NCBI GenBank assembly: GCA_023433925.1
Contig: JAEYTO010000123.1
Coordinates: 30,785 to 94,784 of the forward strand
Direction: 5' to 3'
From: Pseudomonadota bacterium
GTDB lineage: Bacteria > Desulfobacterota > Desulfovibrionia > Desulfovibrionales > Desulfovibrionaceae
DNA: 64,000 bases
The position numbers and the translations under genes are program-made. How positions within the stretch are numbered: the stretch's first letter is position 1; each line of letters starts with the position of its first letter. Shown piece by piece: positions 7,314-15,856 of the stretch. The notes under the pieces were generated by a model. That model was not told the DNA's origin and searched no databases. It was given only the letters and a program-made list of their open reading frames with translations.

Positions 7314-9086
7314 ATGTCGTCATATTGGCTGGATAAGCGCTGGGTCCAGAACACCGTGCTCCTGGCCCTGACCGGGATCATGGTCTGGTACTGGGGCTTT
7401 GTTTTCGAGTTCGGCTACGATTTCGAGTGGTCGGTCCTGTACGCGGTCAACGAGACCTACGGCATGCACCTCGGGCTTGAACTGCTCAAGGGCCTCGTGC
7501 TGACCGTGAAGATTTCCCTGGCAAGCTCGCTCCTGGCGCTGCTGCTCGGCACGTTCTTCGGCCTGGGCAGGCTCTCCAAGTTCAAGCCCTTGCGCTGGAC
7601 CTCGGCGGCTTATGTCGAGTTCTTCCGCAACACCCCGCTGCTCGTGCAGCTTTTTTTCTGGTACTTCGCCATGCCCCTGGCCCTGCCCGAGGCGGCGCGC
7701 GACTTCGTCTACACCCTGGATTTCGAGTTCTGGGCCGCAACCATCGGCCTGTCCATCTACACGGGCTCGTTCATGGCCGAGGTCATCCGCGCCGGCTTGC
7801 AATCCATCCCCAAGGGGTTGCTGGAGGCGGCCTACTCCAGCGGCCTGTCCTACTTCCAGGTGCTCACGCGCGTCATCCTGCCGCTGGCCTTCCGAGCCAT
7901 CATCCCGCCGCTGGGCAGCGAGTTCCTCAACAACATGAAGAACTCGTCCCTGGCCATGGTCGTGGGCGTGGCCGAGCTGTGCTGGCAGTCGCAACAGATC
8001 GAGTCCCTGACCTTCCGGGGCTTCGAGGCCACCACGGCCGCCACGCTCCTCTACCTGAGCCTGTCCCTGATCATCTCGGCCGTGCTCAACACCGTGAACG
8101 CCCGGCTGCGCTCCGTGGAGCGCAAGCCGAGGAACCCCGTGTCGCGCGCGCTGCGCATCATGTTCTCGCCCCTTGGCCGCCTGCGCCGCGTCTCCCGCCA
8201 ATCCATTCCGGCGCCGACCCAGGCCAGCCTGCGCCTGTCGCCGGGCGCGGCTTTCATGCGTCGTCTGGGCCGCGCCGCGGTCACGATCGGCATCCCCTTG
8301 GCCAAGCTGGGCTTCGTGGCTTTCCTGGGCTATGTCCTGCTCATGGTCGCCAAGGGCCTGGCCGGCTTCAACTGGCAGGTCATCGCCGACAACATGCGCA
8401 CCCTGCTCATCTGGCGCTTCCCCCAGGGCGACGAGGGCGAGCTGTTCCTGGGCCTGGGCGGCTTGGCCTTTTCGATCATCATGTCGCTCATCGCCATCAG
8501 CGTGAGCTTCTTCATCGGCCTCTTCGTCGGCCTGGCGCGCACGGCCAAAAACCGCATCCTGCGCGTGCCGGCCACGCTGTACATCGAGTGCGTGCGCGGC
8601 ACGCCGCTCATCATGGTCATCTTCTGGGTCTACTTCTTCCTGCCCGCCTTCACCGGAGCCTACCTGAACGTGTTCTGGAGCGCGACCATCGCCCTGACCC
8701 TGTTCACCGGCGCCTACCTGGCCGAGATCGTGCGCGGCGGCATCCAGAACATCCCGCCCGGCCAGGTCGAGGCCGCCTACTCCACGGGCCTGTCCTACAT
8801 CCAGACCATGCGCAAGGTCGTGCTGCCCCAGGCCCTCAAGCAGATGATCCCGGCCATCGTGGGCCAGTTCATCGCCATCTTCAAGGACACCTCGCTGGCC
8901 TACGTCATCGGCGTGCTGGAGCTGACCTTCGTGGCCCAGGGTCTGAACAACCGGCTCATGGTCTACCCCTTCGAGATCTACACCACCGTGGCCGCGCTCT
9001 ACTTCGTCTGCTGCTACTCCATGAGCATCCTGGCCGCACGGCTGGAGCGCCGCCTGAGCCCCGACCAGGTCAGGCTGGAGATGTAA
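7314..9086 (+). CDS. Polar amino acid ABC transporter, fused double permease
   Basis: A 590-residue inner-membrane protein in which two complete His/Glu/Gln/Arg/opine-type permease domains are joined. Domain 1 (about residues 55-275) has YVEFFRNTPLLVQLFFWYF and EAAYSSGLSYFQVLTRVILP; domain 2 (about 385-580) has YIECVRGTPLIMVIFW and EAAYSTGLSYIQTMRKVVLP. Both EAA loops that dock the ATPase are intact. A basic linker rich in Arg, Ser and Pro (about 285-350) separates them. Most relatives encode the halves as two genes, as seen at 15152-16558. The ATG at 7314 follows a weak GGGA site. Confidence 0.9.
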   Translation: MSSYWLDKRWVQNTVLLALTGIMVWYWGFVFEFGYDFEWSVLYAVNETYGMHLGLELLKGLVLTVKISLASSLLALLLGTFFGLGRLSKFKPLRWTSAAYVEFFRNTPLLVQLFFWYFAMPLALPEAARDFVYTLDFEFWAATIGLSIYTGSFMAEVIRAGLQSIPKGLLEAAYSSGLSYFQVLTRVILPLAFRAIIPPLGSEFLNNMKNSSLAMVVGVAELCWQSQQIESLTFRGFEATTAATLLYLSLSLIISAVLNTVNARLRSVERKPRNPVSRALRIMFSPLGRLRRVSRQSIPAPTQASLRLSPGAAFMRRLGRAAVTIGIPLAKLGFVAFLGYVLLMVAKGLAGFNWQVIADNMRTLLIWRFPQGDEGELFLGLGGLAFSIIMSLIAISVSFFIGLFVGLARTAKNRILRVPATLYIECVRGTPLIMVIFWVYFFLPAFTGAYLNVFWSATIALTLFTGAYLAEIVRGGIQNIPPGQVEAAYSTGLSYIQTMRKVVLPQALKQMIPAIVGQFIAIFKDTSLAYVIGVLELTFVAQGLNNRLMVYPFEIYTTVAALYFVCCYSMSILAARLERRLSPDQVRLEM

Positions 9087-9088
9087 CC

Positions 9089-9595
9089 ATGCCGGCGCCA
9101 GAAAACGGAGCCATCCGCTTCCTCATCACGGGCGGGACCATCGACAAGGAATACGACGCCCGGACCGGCAATCTCGTCTTCTCGCGCACGCGGCTGGGCG
9201 ACATCCTGGAGCTGGCCCGCTGCCGGGCCGACTACGTGGTCGAGGTGGTCATGCTCAAGGACAGCCTGGACATGACCATGGAGGACAGGCTGCTTATCCG
9301 CGAACGCTGCCTGGCCGCGCCCGAGAAACGCATCGTCGTCACCCACGGCACGGACACCATGGCCGACACGGCCCGCGTGCTCGGGCCGGCCGTGACGGAC
9401 AAGGCCGTGGCCTTGGTGGGCGCCATGATCCCCTACTCCTTCGTGCACTCGGACGCGGGCTTCAACCTGGGCTGCGCCGTGACCGCCGTGCAGTGCCTGG
9501 GGCCGGGCGTCTACGTGACCATGAACGGCCGCGTCTTCGCCTGGGACAACGTGCGCAAGGACCGCCAGCGCGGCGAGTTCGAGACCTTGGGATAA
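9089..9595 (+). CDS. Short asparaginase-like protein (N-terminal domain only)
   Basis: A 168-residue protein matching the N-terminal domain of type I/II asparaginases: ITGGTIDKEYD (about residues 13-23) carries the first catalytic Thr, and VVTHGTDTMADTA (about 83-95) the second. Full asparaginases are about 330 residues, so the C-terminal domain is absent. Proteobacteria contain short stand-alone versions, so this need not be a truncation. It starts three bases after the permease stop and is probably cotranscribed with the amino acid transporter, which would fit a role in amide or amino acid metabolism (inference). Confidence 0.8.
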   Translation: MPAPENGAIRFLITGGTIDKEYDARTGNLVFSRTRLGDILELARCRADYVVEVVMLKDSLDMTMEDRLLIRERCLAAPEKRIVVTHGTDTMADTARVLGPAVTDKAVALVGAMIPYSFVHSDAGFNLGCAVTAVQCLGPGVYVTMNGRVFAWDNVRKDRQRGEFETLG

Positions 9596-9747
9596 GAGAA
9601 GAACCGAGAAAGTTTCGGGTATACGGATTTAGGATTTAGCTGTGTGAGATGTCAAACTCATCTGGTCTCGCCTGTTTTGCACCGTCAGCTGATTCCCTGA
9701 TTCCATGCGCGATGCCTTCCCCGCAAGTACGCCCCAGCGGCCTCGCA

Positions 9748-10494
9748 TCACCGCGCCATCAGCGCGAATACGCCCCAGCCCATGTATTCACGCGTGTACG
9801 TGGCGTAGCGCTCGGGTTCCGAGTGTAGTTGGGCTCGAACATCTTTCGCGAAGTCATCGTCGGGATTCGCTTCGAGCCATCGCCGCATGGTGAACCACTT
9901 AGCCGCCTCGTACCTGTCCCAGCCTTCCTGGTCCGCCAGAACCATTTCCACGACGTCGTAGCCGAGGGCGCCGAAAGACGCGAGAAGTTCTGGAAGCATG
10001 AGATACTCGGAAATGGAACCGGCAGAGCATCCTTTGGCGACGTCTTCCGTCGGCGGTAGCCGCACCCAATACGGCTCACCGATGAGGATGATCCCTCCGG
10101 GGCGGAGGCTCTTCGCCAGAAGCTCGATGGTGCCGGCGACTCCACCACCGATCCACGTGGCGCCGACACAGGCTGCCACATCGACCTTTTCTTCGGCGAC
10201 GTAGCCGGCAGCGTCGCCGTGGATGAACTCGACTCGGTCAGCGATGCTGAGTTCTTCAGCGCGGAGTTTCGCTTGCTCGGAGAACAACTGGCTCATGTCG
10301 ATGCCGGTGCCAATGATTCCGAAATCGCGTGCCCAGGTGCATAGCATCTCGCCGGAACCGCTGCCAAGATCAAGCACACGGGTCCCAGGTTCCAGGCGCA
10401 ACGCCTTGCCGAGAGTGGCGAGTTTTTCGGGTGTGAACGGGTTATGAATGCGGTGAGCACTTTCTGTGATGTTGAAGATGCGCGGAATGTCCAC
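9748..10494 (-). CDS. Class I SAM-dependent methyltransferase
   Basis: A 248-residue methyltransferase with motif I VLDLGSGSGEMLCTWA, motif II region GTGIDMS, an acidic post-motif HGDAAGY and a LRPGGIILIGEPYW strand. The substrate is unknown. The GTG start at 10494 (MDIPRIFNITESAHRIHNP) is preferred because AGGAG lies nine bases upstream; in-frame ATGs further up (10524, 10545) would add 10-17 residues. Base composition here and downstream is less G+C-rich than in the neighbouring genes, and codons are less biased, suggesting horizontal acquisition. It is monocistronic. Confidence 0.82.
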   Translation of the reverse strand: MDIPRIFNITESAHRIHNPFTPEKLATLGKALRLEPGTRVLDLGSGSGEMLCTWARDFGIIGTGIDMSQLFSEQAKLRAEELSIADRVEFIHGDAAGYVAEEKVDVAACVGATWIGGGVAGTIELLAKSLRPGGIILIGEPYWVRLPPTEDVAKGCSAGSISEYLMLPELLASFGALGYDVVEMVLADQEGWDRYEAAKWFTMRRWLEANPDDDFAKDVRAQLHSEPERYATYTREYMGWGVFALMAR

Positions 10495-10703
10495 TGCAGA
10501 AAACTCCTGTTGCATTAATATATTCAAGCTTGCGACTGGCTGCATCTGGATTAGGGTTTATATGGGCGAGACAATTGCTACTTGAAAATGCAATGGGCTG
10601 GTCAAGTATCGACATTTCCCTTATATTATAGCCCGTTTTTCTCCTGGCTTACTTTACAGCAAATTGCAATTGAACTGGGAAATACGCCCCATTCAATTGG
10701 GGG

Positions 10704-10764
10704 GTGCAGGGGAATCATTCCCCTGCCGGGAGAGAGTCTGAGAGAGGGCAGCGCCCTCTCTCAG
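10704..10764. repeat. Bipartite palindromic element (family B), copy 1
   Basis: Two perfect hairpins in a fixed order: GCAGGGGAA/TTCCCCTGC (10706-10714, 10718-10726, loop TCA), a GGGAGAG spacer, then CTGAGAGAGGGC/GCCCTCTCTCAG (10738-10749, 10753-10764). Similar units lie at 15074-15131 and, inverted, at 55266-55326. The whole 10495-11171 gap is gene-poor, A+T-rich and made mostly of such elements. Confidence 0.65.
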
Positions 10765-10790
10765 TTGATTCGCAAAATGCGTTAGAGTAG

Positions 10791-10905
10791 TTTGACATTG
10801 AGACGCCCGCTCCGGCGTTAATGGCGCAAGTGAATCGTGCCTGCGCCTACGCGGAGGCAAGCCATGCCGACGCATGGCTTGCAGAGTATTTTCAAAAACA
10901 AAATG
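10791..10905. repeat. Interspersed repeat (family D), copy 1
   Basis: About 110 bases matching 58768-58888. Shared blocks include GAGACGCCCG, TCCGGCGTT, CCATGCCGACGCATGG and TTGCAGAG followed by ATTTTCAAA. The core CCATGCCGACGCATGG is itself an inverted repeat. No reading frame is conserved between the copies, so it is a non-coding element. Confidence 0.6.
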
Positions 10906-11094
10906 CCCAAAAGGGACTATTTTGAGCCTATCAATTATGCTACTAGATGTCTCAAGCCCCCTGATGATATTTTATCGCCCACCCCATCAACCAGATTATC
11001 CGTTGTAAAAGACGCTTATTACCCTCTAGATCGTATACTGTATCAACCAGTTCTTCCGTATACTTAAAGTTTCAACCTCTCGAGCTCTCACCCA

Positions 11095-11115
11095 CCAAGG
11101 GCCGTGGGCCCTTGG
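11095..11115. repeat. CCAAGGGCC hairpin, second copy
   Basis: A 9-bp perfect stem (11095-11103, 11107-11115) with the same arms and the same trailing GGAACC as the hairpin at 1640-1660. Confidence 0.55.
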
Positions 11116-11128
11116 AACCCACATATCT

Positions 11129-11153
11129 TGAGAGAGGACAGCGTCCTCTCTCA
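11129..11153 (-). terminator. Hairpin at the 3' end of the zinc-ribbon gene
   Basis: An 11-bp perfect stem (TGAGAGAGGAC at 11129-11139, GTCCTCTCTCA at 11143-11153) just past the stop at 11172 on the minus strand. It is a half-unit of family B. It lacks a T-tract, so termination activity is inferred from position. Confidence 0.45.
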
Positions 11154-11171
11154 GGTGATCTTCAGGATACT

Positions 11172-11459
11172 CTAGGTCTTGAACGTCTTGCCCGCTTCGG
11201 CCGGCCCCTTGACCAGCCACTTGCCTATGTGCTCCTCGGAGCTGCACACCGGACAGGCCAGGGCCTTGTCCAGCGCGCCGGCCTCGCCCCTGGCGGCGAA
11301 CCAGGCGCGGGCCTTGCCCATCCAATCGGGGTCCTTGAAGAAGTCCGTGCCGTGCTCCCGCCAGAACTCCCGCCAGGAGGCCGGCGGCTCATGACTGCCT
11401 TGCTTGCACCTGGGACAGATGAACTGGGTCAGCCTGGTCATGGATTCCTTGTCGTTCAT
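11172..11459 (-). CDS. Small zinc-ribbon hypothetical protein
   Basis: A 95-residue soluble protein with two CxxC pairs, CPRC near residue 15 and CPVC near residue 72, which together could bind one zinc ion. Between them are Trp-rich segments (SWREFWREHG, FFKDPDWMGKARAWF). I know no named family. GGAGGAG just upstream of the ATG supports the start. It is the last gene of a minus-strand run behind the cytochrome lipoprotein (29-base gap). Confidence 0.7.
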   Translation of the reverse strand: MNDKESMTRLTQFICPRCKQGSHEPPASWREFWREHGTDFFKDPDWMGKARAWFAARGEAGALDKALACPVCSSEEHIGKWLVKGPAEAGKTFKT

Positions 11460-11488
11460 GGCTCCTCCCGCATTCGTCAGGGGTTGCT

Positions 11489-11827
11489 CTACCCTCCCAG
11501 CGCCGAGACGTGCCTCGCCAGGGCCGGGATTTCCTGTTCGGACAGACTGCCGGCCTGTTCCCGCATGACGCTTTTGAACACGCCGCCGTACGTGCCGCTC
11601 CGGTAGCCTCTCAGGGCCTGTTCTATCTCGGCCTGCGACATGCCGGATATGACCTGGCTCACACCATAGGCCTTGTTCTGACCCTGTTCGCCGTGGCAAC
11701 GGGAGCAGACCTGCTCGAAAATGCCTTGGGGCGTGCGCTGCCCCGCCGGCAGGTCCTGTGCGGTCTTGCCGGCGCATGCCGCCAGGGTGATGAGGACGAT
11801 TGCGGCCAGGAGCGAGGCGATTCTCAC
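11489..11827 (-). CDS. Monoheme c-type cytochrome lipoprotein
   Basis: A 112-residue electron carrier. The N-terminal hydrophobic stretch ends in LAAC, a lipobox, so it is likely anchored by lipid on the periplasmic side. A single heme site CSRCH follows (around residue 42), and the distal Met is probably in the ISGMSQAEIEQALRGYR helix, as in small class I cytochromes. The start is GTG with GGAGG upstream; the GTGA overlaps the stop of the peptidase gene by four bases, so translation is coupled. Coupling of a cytochrome to a secreted S10 peptidase is unusual. Confidence 0.82.
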   Translation of the reverse strand: MRIASLLAAIVLITLAACAGKTAQDLPAGQRTPQGIFEQVCSRCHGEQGQNKAYGVSQVISGMSQAEIEQALRGYRSGTYGGVFKSVMREQAGSLSEQEIPALARHVSALGG

Positions 11828-13401
11828 GGAGTCCTCCTTGGCGCGGGCCGGGCCAGGGTCTCGCGGTAGAAGCGCGCCGCGTCGTCGCGCAGCTCCCTGC
11901 GCGCGTCGGCATGCGTGTACATCATGTGGCCGGCGCGGTAATACTCCAGAAATACATTCCTTCTCAGTACCTCGTCCAGCCAAAGATGATTCACCGTGTA
12001 CTCGACGGAGGAGCACGGCGTGGCCAGGTCGTAGATGCCGCAAGCCAGGAGCACGCGCATGGATGGGCTGACGCTCATGGCTTCCTTGAGGGGCGTGACC
12101 GCGTCCAGGTAGCCCTGCCCCTCCTCTCCGGCGACTTGCCAGTCCCATCCCTCCGCCACCTTCGGGTTGAGGAACTCGTAGAACATGTCCGTGCGGAACC
12201 TGAGCTTATCCGTGAGGTAGGCCTGCATGGCCGAGGAGAAAGGGCCATAGAGCGGCCGCAGGGTCGGGTCGTAGAGCGGTGACGGGTCCTGGGGCTCGGG
12301 GATCGGCGAGGCCACGGTGGCGTCCATGCGTCCCACCAGGCGGCCCTCGTCGCGCAGAATCTCGCGCCGAAAGCGCGACGGCTCCACGCGCAGGTGGTTG
12401 TCCAGGAAAAGCCGCTCGGGCAGCCCGGTGAATTCCGACAGCCTGCGGGCGACCTCCTGCCGGCGCGCCTGGGGCAGGATGTCGCCCTTGACCAGAGCCA
12501 CGAGGTACTCCTCCAGGGCGTACGTGCCGGCCTGGCTCAGGAAACGCTCAAGGTCCACGCCCTGGCCGGCCTTGCCGTGATGGTGCGCCGCCGCCGCGTA
12601 GGCGGGCAGGTAGAGGGCGTACGGCAGGTCATTGATCGGCGACAGGAGGATGGTCTCGTAGAAGAGCACGGGCGAGATGAGCAGCACGCCGGCGGGTTGC
12701 AGCCCGTACTCCTCTTGCAGGTAGGGCGCCAGGAGGGCGGCGCGCGTGGTGCCGTAGCTCTCGCCGGCCAGGAACAGCGGCGCGAGCCAGCGGTTGTTGC
12801 GGGTCACCCACAGGCGGATGAACTCGGCCACGGACTCCACATCCTTCTCTATGCTCCAGAAGGGCTTGCCCGCCGGCTTGGCCTCGCCCAGGCCGCGGCT
12901 GTAGCCTGTGCCCACGGGGTCGATGAACACGAGGTCCGTGAAGGGCAGCCAGGTGGACTCGTTCTCCACGAGCCGGTACGGCGGGGGCGGCAGGGTGCCG
13001 TCGTCGTGCAAGGCAACCCGCCACGGCCCCAGGCCGCCGAGGTGCAGCCAGACCGAAGCCGCGCCAGGACCGCCGTTGAAGGCGAAGGTCAGAGGGCGCG
13101 GCCCGGGGCCGGCGTCCTCCAGTTCGTAGGCCACGTAGAACAGCCTGGCGCGCGGCTCCTGGCCTTCCCGCTCCTTGAGCACGATTTCGCCGGCCGTGGC
13201 CGTGTAGGCATATGTCCTGCCGCCCAGGCGCAGCTCATGGCGGGTGCGCGACAGCCGCTCACGAGGCTGTGGGCCGGCCTCGCGTCCGGCCTCGGGCGTC
13301 TCTTGATCGGAGAATTCGGGCGTGATGGTGACGGCTCGGGCCGGCGCACCTAGCAGAACAACGGCCAGGAGAAGGAAAAGCGTGACCACGGACGGTCGCA
13401 T
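11824..13401 (-). CDS. Secreted S10-family serine carboxypeptidase
   Basis: A 525-residue peptidase S10 homologue with a signal peptide (cleavage near residue 23, after ARA). Family signatures are FAFNGGPGAASVWLH (oxyanion region, 107-120), GESYGT with nucleophile Ser215, Asp458 in CGIYDLATP and His492 in RAGHMMY. The enzyme would remove C-terminal residues from peptides in the periplasm or outside the cell. The start at 13401 has TGGAG six bases upstream; ATGs at 13413 and 13422 are alternatives. It follows cbiC by 47 bases and overlaps the cytochrome gene. Confidence 0.87.
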   Translation of the reverse strand: MRPSVVTLFLLLAVVLLGAPARAVTITPEFSDQETPEAGREAGPQPRERLSRTRHELRLGGRTYAYTATAGEIVLKEREGQEPRARLFYVAYELEDAGPGPRPLTFAFNGGPGAASVWLHLGGLGPWRVALHDDGTLPPPPYRLVENESTWLPFTDLVFIDPVGTGYSRGLGEAKPAGKPFWSIEKDVESVAEFIRLWVTRNNRWLAPLFLAGESYGTTRAALLAPYLQEEYGLQPAGVLLISPVLFYETILLSPINDLPYALYLPAYAAAAHHHGKAGQGVDLERFLSQAGTYALEEYLVALVKGDILPQARRQEVARRLSEFTGLPERLFLDNHLRVEPSRFRREILRDEGRLVGRMDATVASPIPEPQDPSPLYDPTLRPLYGPFSSAMQAYLTDKLRFRTDMFYEFLNPKVAEGWDWQVAGEEGQGYLDAVTPLKEAMSVSPSMRVLLACGIYDLATPCSSVEYTVNHLWLDEVLRRNVFLEYYRAGHMMYTHADARRELRDDAARFYRETLARPAPRRTP

Positions 13402-13448
13402 GGCGTGCTCCATCAGCGCCATGACGGCCACCGCTCGGCCAGGCGCGT

Positions 13449-14198
13449 TCAGGTCGCGGCGGGGCCGTCCCGGCTGGTTGAGGTTCGCGCCAGGGCCAGC
13501 TCGGCCAAGGCGTTCACGACGCAGGCCGCCAGGGGCGAGCCGCCCTTGCGGCCCGTGACCGTTATCCAGGGCGCGGGGCTTGCCTGCACGAGCAATTCCT
13601 TGGACTCGGCCGCGTTGACGAAGCCCACGGGCATGCCCACGATCAGGGCCACCTCGGGCGCGGGCCCGCCCGAGGTCAGGCGGCGCACCAGGCGCACGAG
13701 CGCCGTGGGCGCGTTGCCGACGACGAACACGAGCGGCCTGCCGCCATGCCCGCCGCTGGAATCCATTGCTGAGTCCATGGCCAGATCCAGGGCCAGGTCC
13801 ACGGCGGCCATGGCCCGGGTCATGGACTCGGCCTTGGCCCGCGCGACCACTCGCGGATCGTCCACCAGGCACATGCTCCGGCAGCCCAGGGGCTCCAGCC
13901 GGCGCGCGGGAATGCCCGACAGGGCCATGCGCGTGTCCGTGACGATGAGCGCGCCCTCCCGCAAAGCCAGGATGCCGGCCTCCACGGCCTGGGGATGGAA
14001 GCGGGTCAGCCCGAGCAGATCGAAGTCCGCCGTGGTGTGTATCATGCGCCGCACCACGGGCCATTCCTGGCTGGAGAAAGGAATGGGCTTGGGGACCTCG
14101 GCCTCGATGATGGCCATGGAGCGGCGCTCGATCTCCGTCGGGTCGGACAGGTCGAGATCGAAAAGCGCGGGGGCGCCGGGCAGATCTTGGGCGCTCAC
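13449..14198 (-). CDS. cbiC: Precorrin-8X methylmutase-like protein (CbiC/CobH)
   Basis: A 249-residue CbiC/CobH homologue. The family enzyme shifts the C-11 methyl to C-12 to form cobyrinic acid in adenosylcobalamin synthesis. Recognisable parts are IERRSMAIIEAE, RMIHTTADFD with the catalytic-site His (about residue 60), a TDTRMALSGI block and the Gly-rich VGMPVGFVNAAESKELL near the C-terminus. A low-complexity insert rich in Ala, Met and Asp (about 130-150) lies in the middle. The GTG start overlaps the deoC stop by four bases. No other corrin-ring genes are nearby, so it is an isolated pathway member. Confidence 0.88.
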   Translation of the reverse strand: MSAQDLPGAPALFDLDLSDPTEIERRSMAIIEAEVPKPIPFSSQEWPVVRRMIHTTADFDLLGLTRFHPQAVEAGILALREGALIVTDTRMALSGIPARRLEPLGCRSMCLVDDPRVVARAKAESMTRAMAAVDLALDLAMDSAMDSSGGHGGRPLVFVVGNAPTALVRLVRRLTSGGPAPEVALIVGMPVGFVNAAESKELLVQASPAPWITVTGRKGGSPLAACVVNALAELALARTSTSRDGPAAT

Positions 14199-14950
14199 GC
14201 CTGCTCTCCGGGCTGGCTTTCGGGATCGGCCAGGGCCTGGGCCTGCCCCATGATGGCCACCGAGGAGGACGTGCCGATGACGCTCGCTCCCGCCTGGAGC
14301 ATGGCCAGGCACTGCGTAAGGTCGCGGATGCCGCCGCTGGCCTTGATGCCCATGTCCAGGCCCACGGCGTCGCGCAGCAGGGCCACGTCCTCAACCGTTG
14401 CGCCCGGATGGCCGACGCCGGTGCTCGTCTTGACGAAGGCCGCTCCGGCGGCCTTGGCCAGGGTGGCGGCCATGATGCGCTCCTCGCGGGTTAGGTCGCC
14501 GGTCTCCAGGATGACCTTGAGCCTGGCCGGTGAGGCAGTCTCCAGGAGGCGGGATATCTCGGCGAGCACATGGCCGTGGCGGCGTTGGCGCAGCAGGTCC
14601 CGGTTCAGGACCACATCCACCTCGCCAGCGCCGGCGCTCACGGCCTCGCGGACCTGCCAGACCTTGAAATTCAGGGGCTCCAGGCCGCCGGGAAAGCCGG
14701 CCACGGTCACGGCCAGGGCCTTGCAGGCCAGGCGCGCGACAACCTGCGGCAAATGCTCGGGATGAACGCACACCCCCCGGAAGCCGAAGCGCAGGGCCTC
14801 GTCGCACACGCGGTCGAGCTCCTCGGGCCTGGCGTCAGGCCGCAGCAGAGTGTGATCGATGCGCGCCGCCAGCCCGGCCGGGCTCAACGCCCGGAGCTGT
14901 TCGGCGGGACTGGCCCAGGGTTCGCGCGTGCGTGCCATCATTCCTCTCAT
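14195..14950 (-). CDS. deoC: Deoxyribose-phosphate aldolase
   Basis: A 251-residue DeoC that would split 2-deoxyribose 5-phosphate into glyceraldehyde 3-phosphate and acetaldehyde. It has RIDHTLLRPDA near residue 30, the EVDVVLN strand, KVILETG, and the Schiff-base lysine in AFVKTSTG. The C-terminal GIKASGGIRD supplies the second lysine. ATGs at 14938, 14941 and 14950 compete; the outermost is used. It is the first gene of the minus-strand run deoC-cbiC-peptidase-cytochrome-zinc ribbon. Pairing a nucleoside-salvage enzyme with a cobalamin gene is odd. Confidence 0.9.
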   Translation of the reverse strand: MRGMMARTREPWASPAEQLRALSPAGLAARIDHTLLRPDARPEELDRVCDEALRFGFRGVCVHPEHLPQVVARLACKALAVTVAGFPGGLEPLNFKVWQVREAVSAGAGEVDVVLNRDLLRQRRHGHVLAEISRLLETASPARLKVILETGDLTREERIMAATLAKAAGAAFVKTSTGVGHPGATVEDVALLRDAVGLDMGIKASGGIRDLTQCLAMLQAGASVIGTSSSVAIMGQAQALADPESQPGEQA

Positions 14951-15073
14951 ATACAGGAGCGCCGGGGATAAAGAAAGCCGCGCCCGGACATCCCGGCGCG
15001 GCCTGGGCTCAAGGGTTGGGCCAGCCTATCCGAATGACCGCCAAGCCGGGATCAATCCGCCTGCAAGACACCG

Positions 15074-15131
15074 CGGGGCCAGGGATCATCCCCCGGGCGG
15101 GAGAGGCCAAAGAGAGGGCGGCGCCCTCTCT
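15074..15131. repeat. Bipartite palindromic element (family B), copy 2
   Basis: A GGGATCATCCC-type small hairpin, a GGGAGAG spacer and an AGAGAGGGC/GCCCTCTCT stem (15111-15119, 15123-15131). It lies just past the stop of the last ABC permease gene (15152, minus strand), where it may end the transcript. Confidence 0.6.
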
Positions 15132-15151
15132 CGGTCACCCCGCGAAACGAT

Positions 15152-15844
15152 CTAGCGGTTGCGGGCCTGATAGCGGGACATCTGCCGCTCCAGCTTGCGG
15201 CTGATCTCGGTCAGGACATAGCAGACTATGAAATACATGATGGCGATGGTCACGAAGATCTCGGTGGTCACGTAGTCGCGGTTCATGACCTGCTGACCCG
15301 CGCGCAGGAGCTCGTTGACGCCGACGATGGCCGCCAGGGACGTATCCTTGATCAGGCTCACGAACTGGTTGACGAAGGACGGGATCATGTTGCGCAGGGC
15401 CTGGGGCAGGATGACGTAGCGCATGGTCTGCACATGGCTCAGGCCGCTGCCGCGCGCGGCCTCGGTCTGGCCCTTGGGCAGGGAGAGCACGCCCGCGCGC
15501 ACGATCTCGGCCACATAGGCGCTGGTGAACACGATGAAGGCGATGAGCGCGCTCTGGGCCTCGGGCATGGGCGAACCGAAAATGACGGGCGCCAGGAAGT
15601 AGAACCAGAAGATGACCAGCAGAAGCGGGATGCCACGCACGACCTCAATGTACACGATGGCGGGCCAAGTGATCCACCACCGCCTGGACAGGCGCATGAG
15701 CCCCGCGCCCAGGCCGAGCCAAAAGGCGCCGAAGATGCCGCCCATGGACAGGAGGATGGACATGGCCAAGCCGCCGAGCGGACCATCCGGCCAGGCACCC
15801 CACAGGAAATAATCGAAGTTGTTCCAGACGACTTGCCAGCCCAA
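15152..15844 (-). CDS. Polar amino acid ABC transporter permease (second)
   Basis: A 230-residue permease of the His/Glu/Gln/Arg/opine type with about five membrane spans. The VYIEVVRGIPLLLVIFWFYF helix and the ATPase-docking loop EAARGSGLSHVQTMRYVILP are present. The start is TTG at 15844 with AGGAG about six bases upstream. It corresponds to the second half of the fused permease at 7314-9086. It is the last gene of a four-gene minus-strand operon: ATPase, binding protein, permease, permease. Confidence 0.9.
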   Translation of the reverse strand: MGWQVVWNNFDYFLWGAWPDGPLGGLAMSILLSMGGIFGAFWLGLGAGLMRLSRRWWITWPAIVYIEVVRGIPLLLVIFWFYFLAPVIFGSPMPEAQSALIAFIVFTSAYVAEIVRAGVLSLPKGQTEAARGSGLSHVQTMRYVILPQALRNMIPSFVNQFVSLIKDTSLAAIVGVNELLRAGQQVMNRDYVTTEIFVTIAIMYFIVCYVLTEISRKLERQMSRYQARNR

Positions 15845-15856
15845 GGACCTGCTCCT

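Noticed and set aside
10905..11075. A 38-codon minus-strand frame (NFKYTEELVDTVYDLEG and on) in the A+T-rich gap.
   Set aside because: It is preceded by an in-frame stop, has no start codon with a ribosome site and matches no family; it ends at the repeat region.
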